Part shown: in pieces, positions 38,340-50,230 of the stretch
Position numbering within the stretch: position 1 is the first letter of the stretch
Layout: each line of letters starts with the position of its first letter
DNA from: Pseudisothecium myosuroides
Lineage: Eukaryota > Streptophyta > Bryopsida > Hypnales > Lembophyllaceae
NCBI GenBank assembly: GCA_951799445.1
Contig: OX637288.1
Location: forward strand, 26,205,288-26,269,287
Length of the DNA: 64,000 nt
Reading direction: 5' to 3'
Notes under the pieces: model-generated
The model's input: only the letters and a program-made list of their open reading frames with translations
Told to the model about the DNA's origin: nothing
Database searches by the model: none
Position numbers and translations under genes: made by a program

Positions 38340-39831
38340 GAAGCACCCACATGCAGGTGAACGTTTTTGAAGAATTATTGAAGCATAGTACATGACCATT
38401 TTTTGGATATTATTGTGTGGTACAGGAAAATTTTAGGCAACAGATGTACATTTATTAGAAAGGTTTGGTCTGAACATTTTAAAGCATAATCAATTGGATT
38501 GAGCTTGTCAAAGGTTGCCATGTTTGGTAATGTTTAAGTTATGTTAGTGAAGTGCTTTAGGAGAGCTCTGTGTCGTAACTTCTGTAAATGCCAACCTCCC
38601 ATCCATTTTCTAATGCTTTCTCAAGTCCCAGGAACTTTTTTTGTTTTTTCTTGAGGTAGAGTGACACCCCCTATGTTAATCACCCAGTAAGAATAAGAGG
38701 CTTGCAGTTATGTTTTCAAATATGCCAGTATGGCCACTTTAATTTTTGGTCCAGCAATGTCTGGCTTCATGGAGCCACCCCTTGGGGATTTTTTTGCTTA
38801 TCGTCTCCATGGTTCTGGCTTCTTCCCAAGAATAATGGATTATGATAAGCCTTTGAGAAACTCATACAAGCCATAGAGACATAAATGTGCCATAGAAATT
38901 GTACTCATCATAGGTCCTACAGCCTTCATAATATAGCCTTGCTTATCAAATTTTTAGGGCTTCTCAAGGGTCCATTCTATTCCTAATGCTTGGAAATTTG
39001 TGTTGACTTAAATAGTATCTTCTTGTTGAAATTGGGTCACTTTGAACACCACTAGTTTAGGTGTCTCCAAAGGGGTGACCAAAGGGGTGATGTTACAAAA
39101 GCTTATGTCCACCTTATGGTATAGGGGCATGCATCTTTGCACTGAACAAACTAGGTCAAATTATTTAACCCTTAAAGGACAAAGGGGTGACCCTCGAAAT
39201 CATCCTTTTGCATTACCGTGTGAATCATTGGCTTAAAAATTTACAAAAGCGCTCAATGGAAGTCAAACTACTATGGAAGATCTTCCCTTTTCACAACAAA
39301 TTCTGAGGTTGAATAGTTGCATTTCTGTCTTACACACTTTGATTCTTTGTCATCCATTGGCCATAGAATGATTGCATTGACGTTTAAGGGTTAAATTCTT
39401 TCAAACCAATTGTATGCAAATGCAAGTTGTTTAACCCTGAAAGAACAATACCTATCGCCAATGTACAATACTTTGCTGAAAATGTTCCAATTTATGAGTC
39501 ACCAGGTGTATTCTTCGTCTGTCAGTAATCTTGAAAGTCCTCCACTGACCATACTTTGGTGGTTGTAGTGTTACAAGGTTCAAACAAATCATGCGGAGGT
39601 TGATGCAAATGATACACCAAATGAAATCACAAACTCTTTATTTGTAAGTGGTTAGAAACCAGGTCTAAAAGGCCAGCATAAAAAACTTGACCAGGTAAGC
39701 CTCATAAGACAAACCCTGGCCAAGAAAAACTTTGCTCCCACTAAGATAGGTGCACACAATTACTTAGATACTACTTGGGTGACCAAAAAACACTATCAGT
39801 TCAGGCCTAATTTATTTGACTATGGAAGTTG
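38340..39831. other. Intergenic DNA
   Basis: Probably the ARP4 3' untranslated region followed by non-coding DNA. No reading frame, RNA gene or element boundary is supported. Confidence 0.5.
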
Positions 39832-41336
39832 TTAGACCTCTGTGAACATTTGTGTCACAATTTCTCGCACCAATTTAACAGAACCGACGAGATCACTAAT
39901 TGCCGATCTGCGCAAAGTGCCATGGTTTTGGTGACTTGGCGGCTTGTAGACGAGACGGAGAACATCACGAGGCAAAGGACGTTCCACCGTTTCCAGTTGC
40001 TGCAGTGCTTCACAAACTCGCGCCAACTCGAAATCGTGCATACGTAGCGAATGGCGCAAGCAAAGGTAAAGCACGGCTTCAAGAGTACCACAATTTGTGT
40101 CACAAATGCTGGCGCAGGATGACGAAGGCAAAGGACGTTGCACCGTTCCCAGTTGCTGCAGTACTTTCTTAAAACCTCGTCTCATCTCGATATAATCTTC
40201 CAAAGTTTGAAATAAGGGCATGCGAATTCGAAGGTACAGCATGGCCTCAACAGTGTCACAATTTGTTTCACAATTTCTGGCGCAGGATGACGCCAATTCT
40301 AGAGGAAAACGTGTGCGACGACGATACCACCTGTCGATCTTGCGCGCAGTGTCAAGGTGTTGGACCTTTTGGTGACTGAGCAGCGACTTGAAGACGGAAT
40401 GGAGTACATCAAGAAGGAAGGGACGTTTCACCGCTTCCAGTTGCTGCAGTGCTTCCTCACAACCTCGCGCCAACTCGAGATCCTGCATACGTAGCGAATG
40501 GCGCATGCAAAGGTACAGCACGACCTCAACAGTGTCACAACTTGTTTCAGAAATTTGCGAATGGCGTAAGCAAAGGTTCAGCACGGCCTCAACAGTGTCA
40601 CAATTTGTGTCACAATTTCTGGCGCTAGATGACGCCAATTTATCAGAAAGAGGAATGCACCCATAGGCGATTCTGCGCGAAGTGTCACGGTAATCTCTTC
40701 TAAACGGCCCGCAGCGAGACCCGCAGACGAGATGAAGCGGCAGCACGATATAGAGCGCCGTCTCGCAGACGAGACGGAAAACTTCAACAGGCAAGGGACG
40801 TTTCACCGTTTCCAGATGCTCCAGTGCTTCCATACACCCTTGTACGGTCGCCTTGAAATCGCGCATACGAAGCGAATGGCACAACCAAAGGCTCAGCACG
40901 TTCTCCACAGTGTTTGTTGCATAACTCCAGCAGTTGGCTGAGAACAAGTTGTAGTGATGGCCAGTGCTTGTAAGAATTGTATTCAACTCCGTCGTGGACA
41001 CAATCCAGTGGTTGTGGAGCTCCCAGGCGAAGCGAGAGCGGGACGGCAAGGCCGCCGATGAATGCTCGCTCAGAGGGACCACATGGATGTGGGAACGCAT
41101 TCCACCACAGCGCGTCCGATTTTTTATCTTCTCCGCCACGAATCTGAATGGTCTGTAGTTTCTGTCGATGGCAGTAAAGATGATGCAGTCATGCTTTCCT
41201 AGTTCTTTGGACCCTTCATGTCTTCATCACCATAAGAACGGCGGAGGCCAGAAAGCGCCTGCTCCCTGACCTCGACACGTACTACAGTAACGTAAGTTCC
41301 AAACTCGGCGTGCAAATCGAACGGCTTCGTCTCCAT
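39832..41336 (-). CDS. Unrecognised protein with four long internal repeats, one frameshift
   Basis: One uninterrupted frame of 435 codons (41139-39832) that is open further upstream to about 41219. A second frame (from ATG 41336, METKPFDLHAEFGTYVTV) overlaps it and stops at TAG 41199-41201. Joining the two at the 'ccaaagaac' site needs a -1 shift, so the copy has a 1-base loss, a sequencing error or is a pseudogene. The N-terminal part reads KHDCIIFTAIDRNYRPFRF, later HNHWIV and FSANCWSYA. The His and Asn-Cys are faintly like LRAT/PPPDE papain-fold enzymes, but this is only a guess. From there come four units built on CDTNCDTVEAVLYLCLRHS, then LRM.D.ELARGCEEALQQLE, then TVKRPLP.DVLRLV, at ORF residues about 70-128, 168-252, 282-340 and 342-399. 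The repeats are also visible in the DNA, indicating fairly recent amplification. No intron is needed. Confidence 0.55.
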
Positions 41337-44274
41337 GTTAATCCCCGAATGAATTGAGTCCAGGCCCCGGGGGGCAGCTCCTGTATAATACGCAGGGGGC
41401 AGCGATTTAAGAAGAGCAAATAAGCTACATACTTCAAATTTGATAACTACTAACAACGTTATAATGAAGTTTTTTATGAGAAGAGCTAGGCCTGAGATTT
41501 CTAATAAATTCCAATACCTTGTCTAGAAAATTAAAGCCCAATTCTAGTAGTAGTTGTTCCACTTCATGTTACATTAGGAACATTAAAACCTTGAAAGTGA
41601 GATCTTTTCTGTTGAAAGCTACTTCTACAAATTGTTTTTCATGATAGAGTTTCAAGTAGTTTTGATGCATAGCAATCGACCATTCTGCGAGACCTTGCCC
41701 TCTGCGAAGACAGATAGATGCAAAGAGATATATTCCGGTAGAGCGATCGAGACGGTGCAGGCACGGGATCGGAGGAGACTGACCGTCGACAGGAACGACC
41801 CCGACGCGCGCGCCTTCCGCACAAACTGCAACAAATCACCATGCATACAAGATCGATTATTAATTGCTTCAAGAATTGCAACACGTACGCGCGATAGCTA
41901 GGTTTTTGACTCATAGATCTGGATGCTACTATACGTACTGAATGACCACCTTCAGTTTAATTTCAAAACGTGCGCCAAAATTCAAGCAAGCAAGCAAGTA
42001 CTCCGTACTAACGATGAAAGACAACTGCAGGGGGTCGTCGATCTGAACGAAGGCCTGCGCACGCACGAAGCAAATGAGCCCCGACAGCGTCGGGCCATTC
42101 CGAAATGGGGCTGCGAGTGACAGAGGACGGACCGCTGGAACGTTCCCAAAGGTGGTCATGTTTTCTTGGGATGGACACACATCCATACCTTATGTTATGT
42201 TATGTTATGTTAGTATGAATTAAAACTCTATTGAACAAATCTACAATATGAGGTATTATTACAGTAGATACTTCAACATATTTGAGAATGAACATTACAA
42301 GAATGAATTATGTACACTAAGAACCTCAACTTCAAAAAATCATAACAAATTCTACAAGACTCCAACCAAAATATGAAACCAAAACGGATTATCTCTTAAA
42401 AGTTGTTGCGTCTGTTTTTTGGCCGATGAATGACAAAGAATCCTTCTATATAGGACAAAAGTGCAGCTATTCATCCTTGGAATTCTGTGTGATGAGGAGA
42501 GGTCTTGTATAGTAGTTTGATTTCCAATGAAAGCTTTTGTATTTTTTTAACTACTAAAGTTCCATTATTCCCTTGGGGGACAAAATGGATTTTGGGTAGA
42601 CCCATATGGTCTCAATTTTTGTCGTGATATTCTAAATTTTTTTGTGAATGTAGAAAAATCCATTAGCTTTCTGGAATTATAATTTTTATTTCAATAGGTG
42701 CTTGAGAGCAAAAGTTATGGCACAAAAAGCCCAAATTTTAGTTTGGCGGGCAAAAAAAACCCTCAAAAAAAACTTTAAACGAGGTCATGGTCATAACCCT
42801 CAAAAAAACTTAAAAGTTATGGGATTTTGAGTTATTTTTTGTTTTTAAAATGACTTTTACTTTTGTTTAGGTTGTGGCAACGGTACAGGGCTACACTACA
42901 GTAGTAATTATGAAAATCACATTTAGGTCCACTGATTCTGAGAGTAGCTCAAAGCACTTTCAGCAGGTGGGGCGCCCGGAAGGGGACACGTGGAAAGGTC
43001 TGGCTCTCTGAGAGTGTGCCATGTGGGTGGGCAACTGGGCATGTCCCAGACCTCTTTAATGAACCCCTGACAATGCACGTGATTATATGGAAGTTTGTGA
43101 TATTGTGACAATCGATATTACATGTAAGAGGGATATTAAAGAAGTACTTGGGCTCATATAGGAGTTGGAAAAGTGGATTAGAGTTTTTGACGCTTGTCAA
43201 ACTTATTACTACCTTTATATTTGAAAAAGACCCATGTTTCTTTTGTAAAACACAAAGTATTCTAGTATTTTTATAAACTTGCTTGTTACAGTATTAAATG
43301 TTATTGTGAAAATACGTAGTAAGTTTTCACCTGGATATGTTGATGTATTAAAGTTAAACTTGAAAAATTAAAGGATTGATATTAGAGAAGGTGATATTCA
43401 AAAAGGCCTCAGCAAATTTCGTAAGTTAAGAATCCTTTTTCATTAGGGAAGACATCAATCAAGATTAGAAGGATCCAAAATTATTTTAAAACATTACCAC
43501 ATTACATCACATGAAACGAATGTTATTTTTTCAAGTCTAACTACACTGTATAGGTGACAAAAATAGAAAAAATTTACTATATGGATTCCCAAATAATAGT
43601 CTTTAAAGTGAAAGAACTTCCTTTTTCATTACTCTATCATCTTTATAATCCACACATTCTAGAATGTTGAAAACTTACTTTCAATCACCACACTTGAAAG
43701 CTTCCAAATAAACATTCAAGCACATATTTACATATGAAATTATCTTTATTTTTGCTAAATTTTGTTGGCCATTGAAAGAAGCTAGATTCTAAATTCTCTT
43801 AACAAGTCCTTTTTGAACATAATACAAATAAACTATGAATTTTTGAAGTGTTGGTTTTTTATAAGAATATAGTAACTTGTCTCTACAAAAAATATTGAAA
43901 TTAGGTTGCTTTAACATTTAGGGTGTCTTACTTCAAGAAAGTTATTTTACAAGCCATCAAAGTAACAAATACTTCTATGAATATTTTCATTTGTATACAT
44001 GGCAGTTCACAAGTCCCAATTAAAACAATACCTAATTCAAAAGTAGTGCATTTTTGTACAATAATATGAAATATTTATGTCAAGTGTCAAGAAACTAGTA
44101 TGGGACAACCTAATTTCACTATTTTATATAGACACATGTTTAACACCACATGTTCAAAAAATATGCAATTTGGAGGGCCCCCAATGTGTGGTTCCCATTT
44201 GGAGGGCCTCCAATGTGTGAACAAAAAGTGACTTTTCAAACTTTGTTGTGAATCCTCTAGGGTGCTAGCCACTT
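41337..44274. other. Gene-free intergenic DNA
   Basis: A GC-richer island at about 41680-42160 (with runs such as gaccccgacgcgcgcgcc and gccccgacagcgtcgggcc) interrupts AT-rich DNA. No frame or RNA fold was convincing there. A partial copy of the tandem repeat found at 44.3-45.5 kb occurs at about 42780-42895. The rest shows nothing I can support. Confidence 0.5.
42190..42212. repeat. Microsatellite (TTATG)n
   Basis: Four perfect TTATG units followed by TTA. Confidence 0.95.
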
Positions 44275-45542
44275 GTCCATACCTTAAGACAGGTTGTTTG
44301 TTTTGTTTGTCATGGTGAGATCTCCCGGACCGTGCGTCCCCCGGGGGTGTGCTTGGTACCGTCGGAAAGCCCTCGGCAGGGAGGGGTGTACGGGCTTGAT
44401 TTCGTGGCATTTGGACCTACGGTGCAAAAGTTATGGATTTTTGAGTTATTTTTGGATCTTAAAAATTATTAAATCATGTATCTTTTGAACCATGTGTCAA
44501 TTTGTCATGTTTTTGGTACCGTTGGAAAGCCCTGGGCGATGAGGGGTGCATGAGCTTTGTTTCATGGCGTTTGGACCTACAAAGGGAAAGTTATGGATTT
44601 TTGAGTTATTTTGGGTTCTTAAAATGACTTTTACTTTTGTTTTGGGTGTGGCAACGGCATAGGGCTATACTAGTCCATACCTTAAGTTTGGCTGCTTGTT
44701 TTGTTTTGTTTGTTATGTTGAGATCTCCCGGACAGTGCGTCCTCCGGTGGCGTGCTTGATACCCTCGGGAAGCTCTCGGCAAGAAGGGGTGCACTAGCTT
44801 GGTTTCGTGGCGTTTGGATTCATGGTGGGAAAGTTTTAGATTTTTGAGTTATTTTTTAATCTTAAAAATTACTAATTTTTTTTTGCTAAATTATTTTATT
44901 TTTTTGAATCGTGTGACAATTTGTCATGTTCCTAGTACCGATAGAAAGTCCTTGGTGAGGAGGGGTGCACGAGCTTTGTTTTGTGACATTTGGACCTACA
45001 ATGGGAAAGTTATGGATTTTTGAACTTTTTATGAATGAAATAATTAGAAAATTATTTTAGTTACATTTTGGTTGTGGCAACAGCACAGGGCACACTAGTC
45101 CATACCTGAAGACAAGTTATTTGTTTTTTTTATTTTGTTTTGTTTGTTTGTTTTATTTTGTTTTGTGTGTTTGTTTCACGTTGAGATCTTACGAACCGTG
45201 TGTCTTCCAGATGCGTGTTTGATATTGTTGGAAAGCCCTCGGCGAGGAGGGGGTGCACAGGCTTGGTTTCGTAGTGTTTGGACTGAAGGTGGGAAAGTTA
45301 TGGATTTTTGAGTATTTTTGGTTCTTAAAAATTACTCAATTATGCTAAATTATGTATCTTTTGAACTGTCTGTCAATTTGTCAGGTTTTTGGTACTATTG
45401 GAAAGTGCTTTTTGAGAAGAGGTGCACGGGCTTTGTTTCGTGGTGTTTGGACCTATGGTAAAAAAGTTATGAATTTTTGAATTTTTTGTTTTTTTAAATG
45501 ATTTTTACTTTTGTTTTGGTGTGGCAAAGGCACAGGGCACAC
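44275..45542. repeat. Tandem repeat, three units of about 400-445 bp
   Basis: The marker gtccata recurs at about 44275, 44673 and 45098. Each unit then has a gttttgttt-rich stretch, gagatct.ccgga(c/a)cgtgcgtc, a ggaaag(c/t).ctcgg block, ggggtgcacgagctt, a .gtttggac.tac block and gggaaagttatggatttttg, ending gtggcaa.ggcacagggc. Within a unit the middle segments occur twice, so each unit is itself a diverged dimer. Partial copies occur at about 42780-42895 and 46455-46640. No coding frame is conserved. Confidence 0.85.
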
Positions 45543-45544
45543 TA

Positions 45545-45849
45545 AGGTAGAAGCACCCATAGTCAACCACGCCCAATTCCCGATCATTGGGTAAAATCTC
45601 TACTTTCTAGTACAAAATCTTCACTTTCCAGTACATTTCGGGTGTCTATCTTCAATTATCAAGAATTGGTGCAATGCACTTTTTGCCTCCCAAAATTCAC
45701 AGTAATTTCAATTTTGGGAAAAAAATTCTGAAATTTTTTCTACCCCCATATTTCCTATCTTCCTACATGGGAAAGTATTTCACCACCTCATATTTGCATA
45801 TGATCTACTCCAAAACTCCTTAAATGATCGACTACGGGTGCTTCTACCT
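45545..45849. mobile_element. MITE with TA target duplication (Tc1/mariner-like)
   Basis: 305 bp with terminal inverted repeats AGGTAGAAGCACCC(A/G)TAGTC at both ends, one mismatch in about 20. TA flanks it at 45543-45544 and 45850-45851. The insertion point is readable from the host repeat: other units continue cacactagtccatac, and here cacac-TA, the element, then TA-gtccata. No coding capacity. The TA duplication points to the Tc1/mariner superfamily, but the end sequence is not the canonical Stowaway CTCCCTCC. Confidence 0.9.
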
Positions 45850-46454
45850 TAGTCCATATTATAGGAGGAGGTCCTTGAACAGTGCGGGCATTTATAATGA
45901 ACCTAGAATAGGTCCATATTGAATGCATGTAAATGCTCAAATGGATTTCATTTTTTGAGGTAGGAAAATGTGACTGCAAGTGAGTGATTTTAGGGTAGTA
46001 AGTAGTGCTTTTGGACCACTATTATGTGTCATGTATGAATCATGAAGGCATCATTTAATTGTGAATACAGAATTCAAAATGATAGTAAGAAAGAAGCAAT
46101 AAATATTAATTTCAAGATATATATTTCTCTTGCTCGATTTAGGACACTGCATTCACACATTATGGAACTTTCTTGAACATACTAAGGCACCCTATTCATC
46201 TTTTTTGGGACTGTTTTGCTCTTTTCATAAGTACATTTTATTTCAATACTGCTAAAGTCTACAACCATCAATAGCGACCTATGGACTTTTCACTTCAGAA
46301 AATCATATCTAATTCATTCTAAGTCAAAAATTGCAGTTCGTTTCTTTTCCATTTCTCTATCTACCAAAAAAAATTAGAAATCATTGGCCTACCAGTTTCT
46401 TCCACACATCTGTTTTTCTCCTTAGATGTGCCATTCTTGAGCCTTCTACCTTCC

Positions 46455-46640
46455 TTTAAGTTAGGATGCGTTTGTTTGTTTTGTTTGTTACAGTGAGATC
46501 TTGAAAAACCGTGCGTCTCTCGAGCACATATTTGGTACCAGAGGGTGCACGAACTTTGTTTTGTGGCGTTTGGACGTCCATTCAATGTGAAAGATATTGA
46601 ATTTTGAAGTTTTATGAATTAAGAAATTAGAAATGTCTTT
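46455..46640. repeat. Partial copy of the 420-bp repeat
   Basis: Contains gtttgttttgtttgtta, gtgagatcttg, cgtgcgtctc, ggtgcacgaactttg and gtggcgtttggac in the same order as the array at 44.3-45.5 kb. Confidence 0.75.
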
Positions 46641-46917
46641 TACTTTTATTTAAAGAGATTAAAGAGGGCTTAGCCATCACTTTTGTAGCAATTACAAATG
46701 ACATTCCAATGGCTGTAGCACCAGCACAGCCCAATATATACAAGTTTGGAATGAAAGCATTAGAGAAAAAGTCGGGCCTCTAGAGGGCTGTTCCACAGCC
46801 CTCTGAGGACCCCAAAGTTAACCTTTTTTTCAGCTTAAGGATATATATTTCCCCTATTCTCATTCACCGTCCATCGGGCTATCGGATGACTGTCAAGGGC
46901 TCTAAATTTGAACGTAA

Positions 46918-46958
46918 GTGTTCAATAATCAGAATACCTTAATCTGATTATTGAACAC
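46918..46958. repeat. Perfect 16-bp hairpin
   Basis: GTGTTCAATAATCAGA (46918-46933), a 9-base loop, then TCTGATTATTGAACAC (46943-46958), with no mismatch. AT-rich; function unknown. Confidence 0.9.
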
Positions 46959-47139
46959 CTTAAAATTGGATGCTAATTGAACTCTAATCAAGAGCTGGAA
47001 AAAAATGCAAATTTTAATGAAGTATGTTTTCCACATTGCCATCAATTTTTTTTTTATAACAATGTGGAAGACTAACTTCATCAGCACTTGGTAAGAATGA
47101 AGGGTGAAGAGGTTGTTTTTATAATGAAATCAGTTGTCC

Positions 47140-47660
47140 ATCATGAATTGCCAAAGAATATGGGATAGTTTGAAGTTGAGAGATTGGCCGCTCATTATCA
47201 AAATGGCAGGAATTGTGTTAAAAGTTAAATTTTAGACCTCATTTAGGCATAGTAGAATAACTATTTTGAAAAAACTTTGAACTAAAAAAAGTTGGGGAAT
47301 TAAGCTAAATTCTATCTCCAAAAATTGGTTTGAGGTTTAGGGCCTCCAACCAAAAGTTATGAACAAAATTCAAAGAAGGTGTTTGAAAATGTCCAAAAAA
47401 ATGTCCCATCCAACCCCTCTCAGAATTTTGTCTATAACTTTTAGTTGGAGTCTCAAAACCTCAAACGGATTTTTGTTAATAAAATTTAGCTTAATTCCCC
47501 AACTTTTTTTAGTTCAAAGTTTTTTCAAAATAGTTATTCTACTATGCTTAAATGAAGTCTAAAATTTAATTTTTAACACAATCCTTGCATTGGCTTAACT
47601 ATGAGTGGTTGAGTTCCAATTAATCCTAATTTACATATCCCACATGGTTTGCTTGACCTA
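47140..47660. repeat. Long foldback (inverted-repeat) element
   Basis: Core arms of about 160 bp at 47212-47372 and 47420-47588 are imperfect reverse complements: for example aatagttattctac / gtagaataactatt and aaaaagttggggaattaagc / gcttaattccccaacttttt. Weaker complementarity extends outward to roughly 47140 and 47660. The spacer is about 50 bp. A transcript would form a long duplex. No clear target duplication was found, so the outer limits are approximate. Confidence 0.85.
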
Positions 47661-49725
47661 CTACTACTCCAATCCTATAAAGAGCCTCTCTTCTCACCTC
47701 TAAACTTATGAAATGAATTAAGTGGCTTTTCAAGGTAGTTGCTTTTGGCAACTAGCGATAATGGGAATATCTAGGGCCAGTGATGACATGGATATTCATA
47801 AGGATGTCACTCTAGAGCAGCCTTCTAGAGGCTTGGTTCTTTTTGTAATGAGTAACTCTGATTTGTCAACCCCTCTATATTTTTTGTCTTTTACTTAGAT
47901 TTGAAGCAAAAGTTTTTCATTGTCAAATGTCTAAATTTGAGTTTTGATTCTTGTACCTATTTATAATACTTTGGGATGCTCTTCCAATGATAAAAAACAA
48001 TGAAAACGGTTAAAATTTTATTTGAAGGAGCAGTTGACAAAATAGATTGGAAATGTCCTGATGTTCCAAATGGTGACCATATTTTATTTGGATGGACACA
48101 CATTTAAGTTAACCCTTAAGTAACCTTGAAGTGCTCCGATGTCCATATTTTGGACAATGAATGGAGATCTTCAAGGCACTCTGCAGTCCAATGAACTTCT
48201 CATTCATCCAATGTAATATTTATATCTAGAAAAGACAACCTTCCTTAACAATCACACTCATGAAATTCCTGTAAATAATATTTGTGTACAAAAATATAAG
48301 AAAAAATTTGCAAAAATTCAAAAAAGGATTGAGGCGGTTAGGGGTTAAATGACATTCCTTTACATGGTAGGCAATCCAAGGGAAAATCAATGAGACCTCC
48401 TTGATGTGTAGTATGGGTTTGGTTGCTTGCCTTAAATTGTTCAGTCAGGATATACAAAAGAAAATAGTGCTTTGACTTTGCAACCTAAATACAATGCTTA
48501 GCAAGCCATATTATTTCACTATAGAAATGGGTCTATTAGGTTGAAGTATTGCAAAAAAAAAGCGAAAAACACTTTTTACCAACGTTTTTCTCAAAACCAA
48601 GACCCTAATAGGGTTTGGCATGTTGTTTATGGATTAACCATGTTCATACTTCAGATGACCAATTGTTCAAACTTCAAAATCCAACTCTCCATGCACCTGT
48701 GTTTTTATCGACAAACTTCTACTAAAATCTTACTTCATTTCCAAGCTGGCTTCCTTTACATTAAGAGGAAAAAATTGATGCATGAAACTTTTGGCCAAAA
48801 CATCTAAAAGAATTCTCAAAACTGTTGACTAACTTTAGATAATTTCATGGATGAAATCATATACTTGATAAATGGATGGATGAGCAAAATGATTTCTCTA
48901 ACTCATCCACATTCTAGGGTGCATGTCCCACTACCAAAGTGAAAAAGATAAAATATTCATTGTTGTGTGCTCCCATTTTGTTTCTCTATATGAATGAAAT
49001 TCTTTATAATTGCTTAATATTTTTTAGAGACGTAATCACATGTCTTTTGTAAGTCATAAAATTTGAGTTTTTTTTAGTGAAAAGATTAAAATTATTGTAA
49101 ATTCATAAATAAATGGTAAAAAACAACTCATATTAAGTATCAAATATGCTTCAAAAATACGAAAATATTTTCTATAGGTATGTATAGTGTAGTAGTGTAC
49201 AACATCATGGCGCATGATTATAAATTTATTATATCATTTTAAAATTAGAAAATCAACACTTCATGGTTATAGACTCATAGTTCAAATTGCAATAAAATAT
49301 TGAATTTTAGGATTATTTCAAATTTCCAAGTTGGAGTAAAACTAGACTTGATAAGCTTCATTTTATTAGTTGAGCTCAAATTCAAACAAATTCACATTTA
49401 TGGCTAAAACTAAGAAAATGAAAAAAAATAGAAGTTGCCAAAATACACTATACCACTGTAAGATGGTGATTTGTAGATTTGCCATATTTCATATAGGAAA
49501 TTAAAAAAATACCGCAAGGAGTGAAATTTCAATTCTATTCATTGAAATAAGTTCAAGCAACTCTTCTAAAGAAAATTTGGATGAAAAAACATTTTTTCCA
49601 TTCTAGAGGCCTTTATAAAATCATCTAGAGGACATTAATAAAAATCCTTTCAAACTTTTTAAGGTTATTTAATGAATTACTAGTTTTGTGAAAGATTTGT
49701 AATGATTTATAGAGGATGCATTATC

Positions 49726-49779
49726 TACATTGGGAGCCAACTTGAGCTTACTTCAGGCCTCAAGTTGGTTCCCAATGTA
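49726..49779. repeat. 21-bp hairpin with a 12-base loop
   Basis: tacattgggagccaacttga-g (49726-49746) pairs with ctcaagttggttcccaatgt-a (49759-49779), with one G:T wobble. It lies alone in gene-free DNA. Size is in the range of small-RNA precursors, but nothing else supports transcription. Confidence 0.85.
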
Positions 49780-50104
49780 TGGTAAGTGCACATAAACCTA
49801 CCTAATATAGAAAATGAATATTCAAATTAGTAAGCCTTCATATTAAAAGGGTGACAACAAAATAAGATTGGTGTTCATATTTGGAAATAAATGGCAAATG
49901 ATAGAGATATTCATGAAGTACTCAATGAATTTCAAGTAAAGTTTTCTACCAATCACAATTTTGGAGCACAAATTGGTCAATTATTTGGTTTAAAAGTTTT
50001 GAATCTCATACTTTCTTGTCCTATGTTTGCACTATTTTACAAATATTTCTAACATATTTGTACAATGTAAGGCAAACATACAATACAAAAATTTAACTTC
50101 TAAA

Positions 50105-50230
50105 TGTGTTAACCCCTAATTGCCTAAGGCCTTTTCTGAACTTCTAGGAAGTTGCTCTAAATTGAACAGAAAGCCAACATTTTTATAAGTTGTATCAATT
50201 TTTTTTGAATTGTGACCATACAGATTCAAA
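50105..50230. repeat. Dispersed repeat, copy 2
   Basis: Diverged copy of 135-255 in the same orientation (taacccct, aaggccttttctgaacttct, ttataagttgtatcaatt). The matched stretches are interrupted by substitutions and small gaps. Confidence 0.6.

Noticed and set aside
48541..48807. An 88-codon frame in the gene desert
   Set aside because: No ATG at the start of the frame, AT-rich lysine/phenylalanine bias and no context; consistent with chance.
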